NCBI GenBank assembly: GCA_963828015.1
Contig: CAWHCD010000004.1
Span: 1,240,001-1,304,000, forward strand
Source: CAVPUA01 sp963828015
GTDB lineage: Bacteria > Actinomycetota > Actinomycetes > Mycobacteriales > Jatrophihabitantaceae
Direction: 5' to 3'
DNA: 64,000 nt
Below the pieces are notes generated by a model. It searched no databases. It was not told where the DNA came from and saw nothing but the letters and a program-made list of their open reading frames with translations. The stretch's first letter is position 1. Each line of letters opens with the position of its first letter. Of the stretch, positions 26,086-34,572 are shown piece after piece. A program made the translations under genes and the position numbers.

Positions 26086-27435
26086 ATGAGGGCAACACGG
26101 TTGAGTCGCCTCATCGAGGAACGGGCGGCCGGTCTACCCGATGCGGTCTACCTCGAGGACGCCCGCAGCGCGCGCTCGATCACCTTCGGCGAGTTGGCCG
26201 ACCGAGTTCGCGACGAAGACGCGCGCCTCACCACTAACGGGATGCCGCCGGGCGCGGACGTGGTCATCGACGAGGCCGACTCCCTCGCCTTTGCCACCTC
26301 CTTCCTGGCGGCGATCGCCGCCGGGCGTTGCGCGGTCCCGATCGACCCGAGTGCTCCCGCGGCCCAGAAGGCGCGCCTGTGCGACAACGGCGCCCCCGCG
26401 CGGCCGGGTGCGGCCGTGCGCCTGCACACCTCCGGCTCCAGCGGTGAACCCAAGGGCGTGGAGTTGACCGAAGCCCAGCTGTTGGCCGCCGCGAATGCGA
26501 TTGCCGCCCACAATGAGCTCCGCGTCGGTGATCGCGGCTACAACGCACTGCCGCTGTTTCACATCAACGCCGAGGTGGTCGGCCTGCTGGCCTCGCTGGT
26601 GGCCGGGAGCACCCTCGTCCTGGACCGCAAGTTCCGGCGTCGCGACTTCTGGGAGCTGATGACCGAACGCCGGATCAGCTGGATCAACGCGGTGCCGGCG
26701 ATCCTGTCGATCCTGGTCCAAGAGCCGCTGCCGATCCGGCCCGCGGGCCTGCGCTTCATCCGCTCGGCGTCGGCCCCGTTGCCCGGCGCCGTGCGTGAGA
26801 CATTCACCGAGGCATTCGGCCCGATCGTGCTCGAGAGCTACGGAATGACCGAGGCGGCCAGCCAGATCACGGCCACCGCGCTGCCTCCCGCGCGCTCGCC
26901 CCGCGGATCGGTCGGACCGGCGATCGGCGTCCAGCTGGAACTGCGTAGCGGTGACGGTCACCCGGTCGGCCTCGGCGAGGTGGGCCGGATCTGGATCCGG
27001 GGTGAGAGTGTCGTCGGTGGCTACGCCGGTGGACGAGCCAGCGAGCGCTTCGACGAGCACGGTTGGCTCGATACCGGCGACCTCGGTCGCTTGGACGCGG
27101 GCGGCAACCTCACCCACGCCGGACGGGCCGATGACGTCATCAACCGCGGCGGTGAGTTGGTCTATCCGCGCGAGGTCGAGGAGGTGCTGCTCGGCGATGC
27201 CCGCGTGGTGGACGCGGCTGTGGTGGCCCGCCCTGACGATGTACTTGGCGAGGTGCCGGTCGCCTATCTGGTCACGCGCGGTCGCGAACCGGGCCTGACC
27301 GCGTCGCTGACCGCCCGCTGCGTCGAGCAGCTCAGCCGCTACAAATGCCCCGCCGAGCTGGTGCTCGTGGCGGAGCTGCCGCGTGCGGCCACCGGCAAAG
27401 TCCTGCGCTCAGCGCTCCAGGCAGCGCACTCATGA
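26086..27435 (+). CDS. AMP-dependent acyl-CoA synthetase/ligase
   Basis: The 449-residue protein has the adenylate-forming motifs LHTSGSSGEPKGVEL (P-loop), ESYGMTEAASQI, WLDTGDLGR and a C-terminal lysine in ATGKVLRS. It is shorter than the usual 500-550 residues because its N-terminal subdomain is compact. It activates a carboxylic acid as an acyl-AMP and probably an acyl-CoA. It heads a rightward run with a membrane acyltransferase (ATGA overlap), phosphosulfolactate synthase and a VOC protein, so the acyl group may be destined for a product of that cluster. Confidence 0.88.
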   Translation: MRATRLSRLIEERAAGLPDAVYLEDARSARSITFGELADRVRDEDARLTTNGMPPGADVVIDEADSLAFATSFLAAIAAGRCAVPIDPSAPAAQKARLCDNGAPARPGAAVRLHTSGSSGEPKGVELTEAQLLAAANAIAAHNELRVGDRGYNALPLFHINAEVVGLLASLVAGSTLVLDRKFRRRDFWELMTERRISWINAVPAILSILVQEPLPIRPAGLRFIRSASAPLPGAVRETFTEAFGPIVLESYGMTEAASQITATALPPARSPRGSVGPAIGVQLELRSGDGHPVGLGEVGRIWIRGESVVGGYAGGRASERFDEHGWLDTGDLGRLDAGGNLTHAGRADDVINRGGELVYPREVEEVLLGDARVVDAAVVARPDDVLGEVPVAYLVTRGREPGLTASLTARCVEQLSRYKCPAELVLVAELPRAATGKVLRSALQAAHS

Positions 27436-28670
27436 CGGTGCCGGCCGTGGCGCCGACGCGCCGGCGCCACGTCCACGAGGCCGACGTCGTGCGGGTGCTC
27501 ACCTTCGCCTGCGTCATCGCCGTCCACACGATCCACTACACCAACCCGGCGCAGAGCGTCGGGGCCAACGGCGTGGAGATGTTGCTGCACTTCACCCGCG
27601 AGGCGTTCTTCTGCCTGACCGGCTTCGTTCTCGTCCACCAGAGCCTGGGGCGCCCGTTAGCGGTGAAGCCCTTCTGGCGTAAGCGATTCCTGGCCATTGG
27701 GATCCCGTACGTCGTCTGGACGGTGATCTACGAGGTCATCAAGGTGCATGAGTCCGGTCTGGCTCTGGTACGTCACCTGCCGCAGGATCTTGTGCTGGGC
27801 ACGGCCTGGTACCACCTCTACTTCCTGCTCGTCTCCATGCAGATCTACCTGGTTTTCCCGGTGATCCTCTGGCTGGTCCGCCGCACGGCCGGTCATCACG
27901 CGGCCTTGCTGACGCTCAGCGCGGTGATCCAACTGGCCTGGACCGGCTGGCTGATGTACGGCGCGCCGAGCAGCGGCTGGCTCGAGCACCTGGCCGTCAA
28001 CGCGGATGCGCTGCTGCCCAGCTACCAGTTCTATGTGCTGGTGGGCGCGGTCGCCGCGTTCCATTTCGAGCGAACGATCGAGGCGGTCCGCACGTATCGG
28101 GCGGCGATCTTGGCCCTAGCCGTCATCGTGGCCTTCGCGACCGAGGTGTTCTACCTCGTCGCCGTGCAACGTGGCACCAGCCCGAGCCAGGCCGCCTCGG
28201 TCCTGCAGCCGGCCATGCTGCCGTGGGCGCTGGCCTCGATCGCGCTGCTCTTCGCCCTCGGCAGTCTCTGGGATGAGCGCCGGGTGCCCGGCAGCCGGCT
28301 GGATCGCGGTCTGGATCGAGCCTCCGATCGCTCCTTCGCCGTCTTCCTCGTCCACCCGTTGATGCTGTGGCTGTTGCTCGAGGGTCTGGCCCGCTGGTGG
28401 CACGTAACCCTGGGCCCCGCGCTGAGCATCGGCGCCTACGTCTTCGTGCTGGCCACCTCGCTGGCCGCTGCCGAGCTCATTCGGCACAGCTATCTCAGCC
28501 TGCCGCTCAGCGGTCGTCCTCGCCTGAAACTTCCGAATCCGCCGTCACCACAAAGAGGAGAAGATCATGAATCACACCACCCTGCTGCTGCCGGAGCACC
28601 AGTCCAAGCCCCGCACCAAGGGGATCACGATGGTGATCGACGGCGGCCTGCCGACGCACTACTTCGCTGA
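27432..28670 (+). CDS. Acyltransferase family 3 membrane protein
   Basis: The 412-residue protein has about ten membrane segments and the Acyltransferase_3 hallmarks: an early His in VIAVHTIHY, REAFFCLTGFVLVHQS, FWRKRFLAIGIPYVVWT and FAVFLVHPLML. Such proteins move acyl groups onto sugars or other surface molecules. ATG 27432 overlaps the stop of the acyl-CoA ligase. The 3-prime end is odd: the frame continues 104 bases into the ComA gene. In another frame a TGA sits at 28568-28570, giving the usual ATGA junction, so a frameshift near the end is possible. Confidence 0.85.
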   Translation: MTVPAVAPTRRRHVHEADVVRVLTFACVIAVHTIHYTNPAQSVGANGVEMLLHFTREAFFCLTGFVLVHQSLGRPLAVKPFWRKRFLAIGIPYVVWTVIYEVIKVHESGLALVRHLPQDLVLGTAWYHLYFLLVSMQIYLVFPVILWLVRRTAGHHAALLTLSAVIQLAWTGWLMYGAPSSGWLEHLAVNADALLPSYQFYVLVGAVAAFHFERTIEAVRTYRAAILALAVIVAFATEVFYLVAVQRGTSPSQAASVLQPAMLPWALASIALLFALGSLWDERRVPGSRLDRGLDRASDRSFAVFLVHPLMLWLLLEGLARWWHVTLGPALSIGAYVFVLATSLAAAELIRHSYLSLPLSGRPRLKLPNPPSPQRGEDHESHHPAAAGAPVQAPHQGDHDGDRRRPADALLR

Positions 28671-29343
28671 CGTCATCAGCAGTTTCAGCGGTCTGATCGA
28701 CGTCCTCAAGCTGGGTTGGGGCACGGCCCTGGTCACTGATGATCTGAAGTACAAGATCGATGCGCTGAAGGACGCCAACGTCGACTTCTACTTCGGTGGC
28801 ACGTTGTTCGAGAAGTTCGTGTCGCAGGGGCGCTACGACGACTGGCGTTCCTTCTGCGACCGGTTCGGGTGTCGCTTCGTCGAGGTCTCCAACGGCACGA
28901 TCGACCTGTCGAACTCGGAAAAGGCGCAGTACATCGCTCGCACGGCGCGTGACTTCAAGGTCTTCAGCGAGGTCGGCTACAAGGAGACCGCCCGATCGGA
29001 GGAGATGCGCACCGAGGACTGGATCGACTACATCCGTGAGGATCTCGACGCCGGGGCGCACATGGTGATCACCGAGGCGCGGGAGAGTGGCAAGAGCGGG
29101 ATCTGCCGTTCCAACGGCGAGCTGCGGACCGGCCTGATCGACGAGATCGGCGCCTCCGGGATCGACATCGACCGCGTGCTGTTCGAGGCGCCCAACAAGG
29201 ACCTGCAGGTCCAGCTCATTCGCAAGTTCGGCTCCGAGGTCAACCTGGGCAACATCGCGACCAATGACGTGGTGGCGCTGGAGACCCTGCGCCTCGGGCT
29301 GCGCGGAGACACGCTGCTGGACTGGGACCGCGCCGATGCGTGA
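28567..29343 (+). CDS. comA: Phosphosulfolactate synthase (ComA family)
   Basis: The 258-residue protein matches the ComA family, TIM-barrel enzymes that add sulfite to phosphoenolpyruvate to make (2R)-phospho-3-sulfolactate. Key stretches are KGITMVIDGGLP, LKLGWGTALV, DVDFYFGGTLFEKF-like NVDFYFGGTLFEKF, VEVSNGTIDL, VFSEVGYK and ITEAR-ESGKSGI. It starts at ATG 28567 behind AGGAG. In archaea and Xanthobacter this is a coenzyme M step; in Bacillus it feeds sulfolactate. The other coenzyme M genes are absent here, so a different sulfonated product is likely. Confidence 0.85.
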   Translation: MNHTTLLLPEHQSKPRTKGITMVIDGGLPTHYFADVISSFSGLIDVLKLGWGTALVTDDLKYKIDALKDANVDFYFGGTLFEKFVSQGRYDDWRSFCDRFGCRFVEVSNGTIDLSNSEKAQYIARTARDFKVFSEVGYKETARSEEMRTEDWIDYIREDLDAGAHMVITEARESGKSGICRSNGELRTGLIDEIGASGIDIDRVLFEAPNKDLQVQLIRKFGSEVNLGNIATNDVVALETLRLGLRGDTLLDWDRADA

Positions 29344-29734
29344 GTCGGGCGATGTCTTTCACCTGGCCATCCCCGTGCACGACCTCGACGCCGCGTTCGA
29401 GTTCTACGTCAGCGGGCTCGGGGCCAAACTGGCCCGCCGCTACCCGGACCGGATCACCCTGGACTTCTTTGGCGACCAGCTCGTCTGCCACCTGTCGGAG
29501 CAGATCGACGATGCGCGCAGCCTGTATCCGCGCCACTTCGGAGTGACCTTTCGGCACCGCGAGGACTGGGATCGCCTGGCGCAGCTGGCCACCCTGCGCG
29601 GCCTGACCTTCTTCGAGAAGCCGTTCCAGAGATTCGAGGGGATGGTCGAGGAGCATTCGAGCTTTGTGCTGCAGGATCCATCGAATAACCTGCTCGAGTT
29701 CAAGCAGTACACCGATCCGCGGATGATGTACTGA
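29336..29734 (+). CDS. VOC (glyoxalase/extradiol dioxygenase fold) protein
   Basis: The 132-residue protein opens with FHLAIPVHDLDAAFEFYV and closes with FVLQDPSNNLLEFKQY, giving the His and Glu metal ligands of a vicinal-oxygen-chelate enzyme. Its ATG at 29336 lies inside the end of the ComA gene (8-base overlap), which argues that the two act in one pathway. VOC enzymes isomerise, epimerise or open rings with a bound metal; a metal-dependent step on a sulfolactate-like compound is a fair hypothesis. Confidence 0.82.
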   Translation: MRESGDVFHLAIPVHDLDAAFEFYVSGLGAKLARRYPDRITLDFFGDQLVCHLSEQIDDARSLYPRHFGVTFRHREDWDRLAQLATLRGLTFFEKPFQRFEGMVEEHSSFVLQDPSNNLLEFKQYTDPRMMY

Positions 29735-29765
29735 CGGCGCCGCACGCAGAGGGGGAGGTGCGAGC

Positions 29766-30536
29766 GTGTTCGCATCCCGCCTTCGCCGCACCGTTCTGGC
29801 CCTGCTCGTGCTGGCCTGCGCGGCTGGGGCCCTGACGGCGCTGATCGCGCATCCCGCTTCCCCCCGTCCGGTCGCGGTTGCGCGGGTGGCCCAGGCGACC
29901 GCCCCGACGCCTCATCACATCCTGTTCGTCGGGGCCTCCTACACCGCCGGTATCGGCGCCTCCGCCCCCGAGTTCGGTTACGCGCCGGTGACCGCGCGGG
30001 CGCTGGGCTGGTCGGCCCGCGTCGATGCCGTGCCCGGAACCGGCTACGTCAATCCGGGGCCACCGTCGGACGGTCACCCCGGCGACGGCACCTTCGCCGC
30101 CCGGCTCGCGCGTCTGGCGCCCGACCCGGCACCGAACATCCTCGTGCTGCAGGGCGGCCGCAATGACATCGGCTGCCCGGCGCCTGAGCTTCGGGCCGCG
30201 ATCCAGCGCACGGTCGCGCTGGCCAAGAGTCGCTTCCGGCCCGCCCACATCGTCTTGCTGGGACCCATTCCGGCCACCCTCCCGCCCGATCACGGTGAGC
30301 TGGCCGTCGCGCACGAGCTGGCGGTGGTCGCCGGCGCCACGGGCGTCACCTTCATCGACCCGATCGCAGAGGGGTGGATCAACGTGCACAACCAACGCGG
30401 TTATGTCGGAGACGTCCCGGCGCACCCCGACGACGCCGGCTATGCCTACATCGCCAAGCGGCTGGTGATAGATCTTGATCAGCTGCTGGGCGCAAAGCCA
30501 GAATCGACCGACACCGCGAGCCACGCTGCTTCCTGA
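29766..30536 (+). CDS. Secreted SGNH/GDSL-type hydrolase
   Basis: GTG 29766 follows GGGGGAGG. The 256-residue protein has a signal-peptide-like N-terminus (basic start, hydrophobic residues 9-27). SGNH blocks are visible: block I ILFVGASYTAG (Ser), a Gly in the middle, block III GGRNDIG (Asn) and block V HPDDAGYAYIA (His). It is an extracytoplasmic esterase or deacylase. It directly follows the acyltransferase/ComA/VOC genes and could remove or trim an acyl group, though it may simply be a neighbour. Confidence 0.85.
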   Translation: MFASRLRRTVLALLVLACAAGALTALIAHPASPRPVAVARVAQATAPTPHHILFVGASYTAGIGASAPEFGYAPVTARALGWSARVDAVPGTGYVNPGPPSDGHPGDGTFAARLARLAPDPAPNILVLQGGRNDIGCPAPELRAAIQRTVALAKSRFRPAHIVLLGPIPATLPPDHGELAVAHELAVVAGATGVTFIDPIAEGWINVHNQRGYVGDVPAHPDDAGYAYIAKRLVIDLDQLLGAKPESTDTASHAAS

Positions 30537-30552
30537 AAGAAGGGCACGTCCT

Positions 30553-32163
30553 GTGAACCTGAGCAGTCACCTGCTGGAGCGGGCCATGCACCTGGACCCG
30601 CCCCAGACCCGAGACCTGATGGTGCAACGCGGCCTGCGGGTGCCGATGCCCGATGGGGTCGAGCTGCTGGCGGATCGCTGGGCGCCGCGCGATGGGGGCG
30701 ACGGCTTGCCGGTCGCTCTGTTGCGTTGCCCGTACGGGCGCGGACGGATGATCAGCACGGGGATGGTCCGTCCGCTGGCCGAACGCGGTTTCCAGGTGCT
30801 GTTCCAGAGCGTGCGCGGCACCTTCGGTTCCGGGGGCACGTTCGATCCGATGCGTCAGGAACGGGCCGACGGGCTGGCCACGCTGGACTGGATCATCAAG
30901 CAACCCTGGTTCGGTGACTCCATCGTGCTGGCCGGCACCAGCTACATGGGACACGCGCAGTGGGCGGTTGCCGATCAGCTGCCGCCGCAGGTGAAGGCCA
31001 TGATCCCGCACGCCACCGAATCGGCCTGCACGTTGGAGTTTCTCCGCCAGGATGGGTTGTCGCTGGAGACGCCGTTCGGCTGGGGGGTCATGACTGCCAC
31101 CCAGGAGGACCGGTTCGCGATGGGCCGCCAGGTCACGGCGGCCCGACGCAATCGCCGGGCCTTGACCACCCTGCCGCTCGGACGGGCCGATGTCGCCGCC
31201 TGTGGCCAACGAGTCGAGTACGTGCAGGACATCCTGTCCCGCGACGCCGATGACGAGCGCTGGGCCGGCTTCGACCACCGTGGGCGGGTGGCCCACGTGA
31301 CGATTCCGGTCAGCTCGATCGGCGGCTGGTACGACATCTTCCTGCCCGGACAGCTGCGGGACTTCCGCATCCTGCAGGAGGCCGGGCGCGAAGCCCGGCT
31401 CACCGTCGGGCCGTGGACCCACCTGTCGCAGGACGCCACTCCCATCCGAGAGACGATCGAGTTCGGCTTGGCCCATGCCCGGGGCGAGCAGCTGCCGCCG
31501 CGCGCCGCCGTGCGGCTCTACGTCATGGGGGAGGAGGCCTGGCGCGATTTCGACGCGTGGCCGCCCGCGGGGTATGCCCCTACCCGTTGGCACCTGCAGG
31601 CTGAAGGTGGCCTGGCCGTCGAGGAACCGGAGGAGTCCACTCCCGACAGCTATCGCTACGACCCGGCCGACCCGACACCGTCGGCGGGCGGAGTGCGGAT
31701 GATCTGGGGCGACGCCGGACGGGTCGACAACACCAAGCTCGAGGCGCGCGCGGATGTGCTGACCTACACGACGCCGGTGTTGGAGACCGACGTCGAGGTC
31801 ATCGGCGACGTCAGCGCCGAGATCTGGTTTCGCTCGAGCCGGCCCTACGCCGACGTCTTCGTCCGGCTCTGCGACGTCGATCCCGACGGCCGTTCCACCA
31901 ACGTCTGCGATGGGTTGGTCAGCCTGCAGGGGACCGAGGAGATCACGCGCGCCGACGTCACGCTCTGGTCAACCGCGCACCGCTTCAAGTCGGGCCATCG
32001 CATCCGCGTCCAGGTATCCAGCGGGGCCTTCCCGCGCTACGCCCGCAACCCGGGCACGGGGAAGCCACGCGCCAGCGCGATTGCCCTGGTGGCGGCCGAT
32101 CAGTCGATCTTCCACGACCCGACCCACCCGTCCGCGATCATTCTGCCGATCAGCGCGAGCTAG
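30553..32163 (+). CDS. CocE/NonD family hydrolase (X-Pro dipeptidyl-peptidase fold)
   Basis: The 536-residue protein begins at GTG 30553. The alpha/beta hydrolase part has PYGRGR, nucleophile Ser in LAGTSYMGHAQW and His in GPWTHLSQ; the C-terminal third is the jelly-roll PepX_C domain (about 370-536), with SAEIWFRSSRPYADVFVRL. Family members hydrolyse esters or amides such as cocaine, glutaryl-cephalosporins or peptides. It lies 16 bases after the SGNH gene on the same strand. Confidence 0.88.
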   Translation: MNLSSHLLERAMHLDPPQTRDLMVQRGLRVPMPDGVELLADRWAPRDGGDGLPVALLRCPYGRGRMISTGMVRPLAERGFQVLFQSVRGTFGSGGTFDPMRQERADGLATLDWIIKQPWFGDSIVLAGTSYMGHAQWAVADQLPPQVKAMIPHATESACTLEFLRQDGLSLETPFGWGVMTATQEDRFAMGRQVTAARRNRRALTTLPLGRADVAACGQRVEYVQDILSRDADDERWAGFDHRGRVAHVTIPVSSIGGWYDIFLPGQLRDFRILQEAGREARLTVGPWTHLSQDATPIRETIEFGLAHARGEQLPPRAAVRLYVMGEEAWRDFDAWPPAGYAPTRWHLQAEGGLAVEEPEESTPDSYRYDPADPTPSAGGVRMIWGDAGRVDNTKLEARADVLTYTTPVLETDVEVIGDVSAEIWFRSSRPYADVFVRLCDVDPDGRSTNVCDGLVSLQGTEEITRADVTLWSTAHRFKSGHRIRVQVSSGAFPRYARNPGTGKPRASAIALVAADQSIFHDPTHPSAIILPISAS

Positions 32164-32169
32164 CGATCC

Positions 32170-33531
32170 TCAGATCCGGGCCGCGGCCCGGTGCGAGGTG
32201 ACCGGCTCGGCCAGGCGCTGCTCGTCGACCACCTTCTGCATTGCTGCGATCGTCTCGTCCAGCCCCGCACCCACGCGCTTGCCCGGCGTGAAGGTGGCCG
32301 GCAGGTGCTGCATGCCGTTGATCACGCCGATCGTCTCGTAGTGCTTGGCGCCGGCCGGGTCGCAGACGTAGTCGGGTAGGCGATCGAGCACCGCGGTCAG
32401 CATGGTCTTGAACGTCATGCGGGCCATGTTCGAGCCGATGCAGCGGTGAATTCCGAGTCCGAAGCTCGCGTGCCGGTTGCCCGTCCGCTCGATGTTGATC
32501 TCGTCCGGGTTCTCGAACACGGCCGGGTCGCGGTTGGCCATCGCCCACGACAACCACAGGCGCTCGCCTTCGGTGAAACGCACCCCGTCGATCTCGGCGT
32601 CGGTGCTGATGGTCCGCCCCGCCCCGGGGGCCGGAGTGTAGAAGCGCAGGAACTCCTCGGTGGCCGAGTTCAGCAGGGTGGCCCGCTCGCGGCTGAGCCG
32701 TTCGCGCACGTCCGGGTGCTCCGACAACCATTCCAGCGAGTGCGCCGTCAGTGCGGTGGTGGTGTCGAAACCACCGCCGATCACCAGCATGATGACGCCG
32801 CGAAGTTCGACCAGCGTCGGCTCCTGGCCGCCGATGGTGGCCCGGACCAGGGCGTCGATCATGCCCGGGCGCGGGTTCTCGCGGATCTCGTTGAGCGACT
32901 CGCCCAGGCGCATGCCCATCCGCATCCCCGCTTCGCGCACCCGCGGCATGTCCGGCGAGTTGGGGGAGGTGTAGACCGTCGCGTGGGCCGGCTCGCAGTA
33001 GATGACCCAATCGGCAAGCGGCAGGCCGAGCATGGCCATGGTCAGCACGGCCGGCACGACGTTGGCCAGGTCGTCCACGAAATCGATCTGACCGGACTCG
33101 ATCTTCTCGTTGATGCTGGCCCGGGTGATCTCTTCGGCGACCGGGCGCCAGCGCTCGATGGCGGCCGGCGAGAGGTACGGGTTCAGGATGTTGCGGAACT
33201 CGCGCTGCTCGGGCGGGTCCATCTCGAGGAAGCCGCCGCGGATGCCCTGGGGCATGTTGGCCGGTGGGATGGAGGTGCCCCGATAGTTGGGCTTGAGACC
33301 GGTGATGTCCGATTCGCTGGAGACGACGTCGGGGCGGCGGGCGATGTCGAACACCGCCTGCTGGGTGCTGGCGACCCAGTGCCCCCCGTACACCTCTGTC
33401 CAGGCCACCGGCGCCTCCGACTGAAGCAGCCGGGTGGTCTCGGTGAACCGCAGGCGATAGTCCGGCGCATGCCGGTCGAAGTCGTACGGCGTCGCCTTCG
33501 GGTCGATGTACTCGTCGGTTACTTCGGTCAT
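32170..33531 (-). CDS. Cytochrome P450
   Basis: The 453-residue P450 shows the I-helix oxygen-binding GGGFDTTTAL, the K-helix ExxR in TEEFLRF and the haem-binding FGLGIHRCIGSNMAR with its thiolate cysteine. It is a soluble bacterial class I enzyme needing a ferredoxin, which is encoded 51 bases upstream on the same strand. The substrate is unknown; similarity in form to actinobacterial steroid/terpene P450s is only general. Confidence 0.93.
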   Translation of the reverse strand: MTEVTDEYIDPKATPYDFDRHAPDYRLRFTETTRLLQSEAPVAWTEVYGGHWVASTQQAVFDIARRPDVVSSESDITGLKPNYRGTSIPPANMPQGIRGGFLEMDPPEQREFRNILNPYLSPAAIERWRPVAEEITRASINEKIESGQIDFVDDLANVVPAVLTMAMLGLPLADWVIYCEPAHATVYTSPNSPDMPRVREAGMRMGMRLGESLNEIRENPRPGMIDALVRATIGGQEPTLVELRGVIMLVIGGGFDTTTALTAHSLEWLSEHPDVRERLSRERATLLNSATEEFLRFYTPAPGAGRTISTDAEIDGVRFTEGERLWLSWAMANRDPAVFENPDEINIERTGNRHASFGLGIHRCIGSNMARMTFKTMLTAVLDRLPDYVCDPAGAKHYETIGVINGMQHLPATFTPGKRVGAGLDETIAAMQKVVDEQRLAEPVTSHRAAARI

Positions 33532-33582
33532 TCAGGGCCCCTACGGGTGTCTCGGCGCGATCTAGCGAATAGGTGTCTTAGG

Positions 33583-33774
33583 TCAGCTGACGACGATGGC
33601 TTGTTCAGGGCAGGAGTGAAATGCCTCCATGGCATCGGCCTCGCGTTCGGGCGGGACGTCGCCGGTGATCGCCGTCGCGTGCCCGTCGATATCGCTCAAC
33701 TCGAACAGATCCGGGGCCCGCATGGCGCAGATCGTGTGGCCCTGGCATCGGTCCGGGTCGACCTGAATCTTCAT
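33583..33774 (-). CDS. 3Fe-4S ferredoxin of the P450-associated type
   Basis: The 63-residue protein has three cluster cysteines, Cys10, Cys16 and Cys55, with CQGHTIC then SCPEQAI. The position that would carry a fourth ligand is His13, the CxxHxxC variant described for mycobacterial P450 ferredoxins. It transfers electrons to the adjacent P450. ATG 33774 is the start and the gene precedes the P450 on the same strand. Confidence 0.92.
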   Translation of the reverse strand: MKIQVDPDRCQGHTICAMRAPDLFELSDIDGHATAITGDVPPEREADAMEAFHSCPEQAIVVS

Positions 33775-33843
33775 GCGTGTTCTCCGCTTCGGCGCTGCTG
33801 GCATTGAGCTGTCTCCGCGGATCCTGGCATGTTGTCGCAGACT

Positions 33844-33851
33844 TGTCGACA
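33844..33851. promoter_or_regulatory. Short palindrome upstream of the ferredoxin-P450 genes
   Basis: TGTCGACA is an 8-base palindrome in the 127-base gap between the TetR gene and the ferredoxin, just downstream (minus strand) of TTGACG, a possible -35 element. It may be part of an operator for the neighbouring TetR protein; support is weak. Confidence 0.2.
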
Positions 33852-33901
33852 GATTCGTCAATAAATCTTGACCAGCGTCGGCGGACCGGGCCCGCGAGTT
33901 C

Positions 33902-34471
33902 TCAGCTGGACGGCGGAGCGAGCTGGAGCGCATTGCGGATGAGCCGGCTGATCTGCTCGACTCCCTCGTCGAAGTCGCATTCGATGTCGCCGCGCAGCAG
34001 CCAGCTCTCGGCGAAGCGCCACACCATGTCCGCGATCGCCACCGCGGCGATGTCGGGATCGAGGCCCTCGTCCATCTGGCCCTGCTGTTGCAGCACTCGC
34101 AGGATTGCGCCGACCGATCGTTGCCGGTCGAGGTTGATCGCCGCGCGGGTGGCCTCGACATCGGCATCGAAGTGCGAGACCGCTTCGATGGCGCGGATCA
34201 TGGCGCTGTCGCGGCGGTACTGATCGAACCAATCGCGTACGCCCGCCTCGATCGACCAGGCATCGGCTTGCACCGGTTGCGCACGCGCGAGCTGCATCCC
34301 GGAGTCCATCAGCTGCTGGTAGGCCGTCGCGGCCACGGCCCGAAAGATGGCTTCCTTGGAATCGAAGTAGTGATAGAACAGGCCGTAGGACACCCCGGCC
34401 CGCTCGGTTATCTGCGATACCCGCGCGGCGTGGAAGTCAGTCTCCTCGAAGACGGCCCGGGCCGCCGCCAA
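33902..34471 (-). CDS. TetR/AcrR family regulator next to the P450 operon (start unclear)
   Basis: Residues 1-45 from TTG 34471 include the TetR helix-turn-helix (VSQITERAGVSYGLFYHYFDSKEAIF), followed by a helical ligand-binding domain. The TTG start clips helix 1. The frame stays open upstream to about 34590 and encodes a typical TetR lead-in (AEAHNRLLAAARAVFEETDF), yet has no ATG or GTG there. A GTG at 34560 would serve if one base were missing after it. So either a non-standard start is used or an indel hides the true N-terminus. It probably controls the ferredoxin-P450 genes. Confidence 0.75.
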   Translation of the reverse strand: MAAARAVFEETDFHAARVSQITERAGVSYGLFYHYFDSKEAIFRAVAATAYQQLMDSGMQLARAQPVQADAWSIEAGVRDWFDQYRRDSAMIRAIEAVSHFDADVEATRAAINLDRQRSVGAILRVLQQQGQMDEGLDPDIAAVAIADMVWRFAESWLLRGDIECDFDEGVEQISRLIRNALQLAPPSS

Positions 34472-34572
34472 TAGCCGGTTGTGCGCCTCCGCCCGGCGGT
34501 GGGCCTGCGTCCGGGACGCAGCTGAGGGCCGGCGCGCGGTCTCGGCAGTTATGGCGTCACCTCTGGGCGAGG

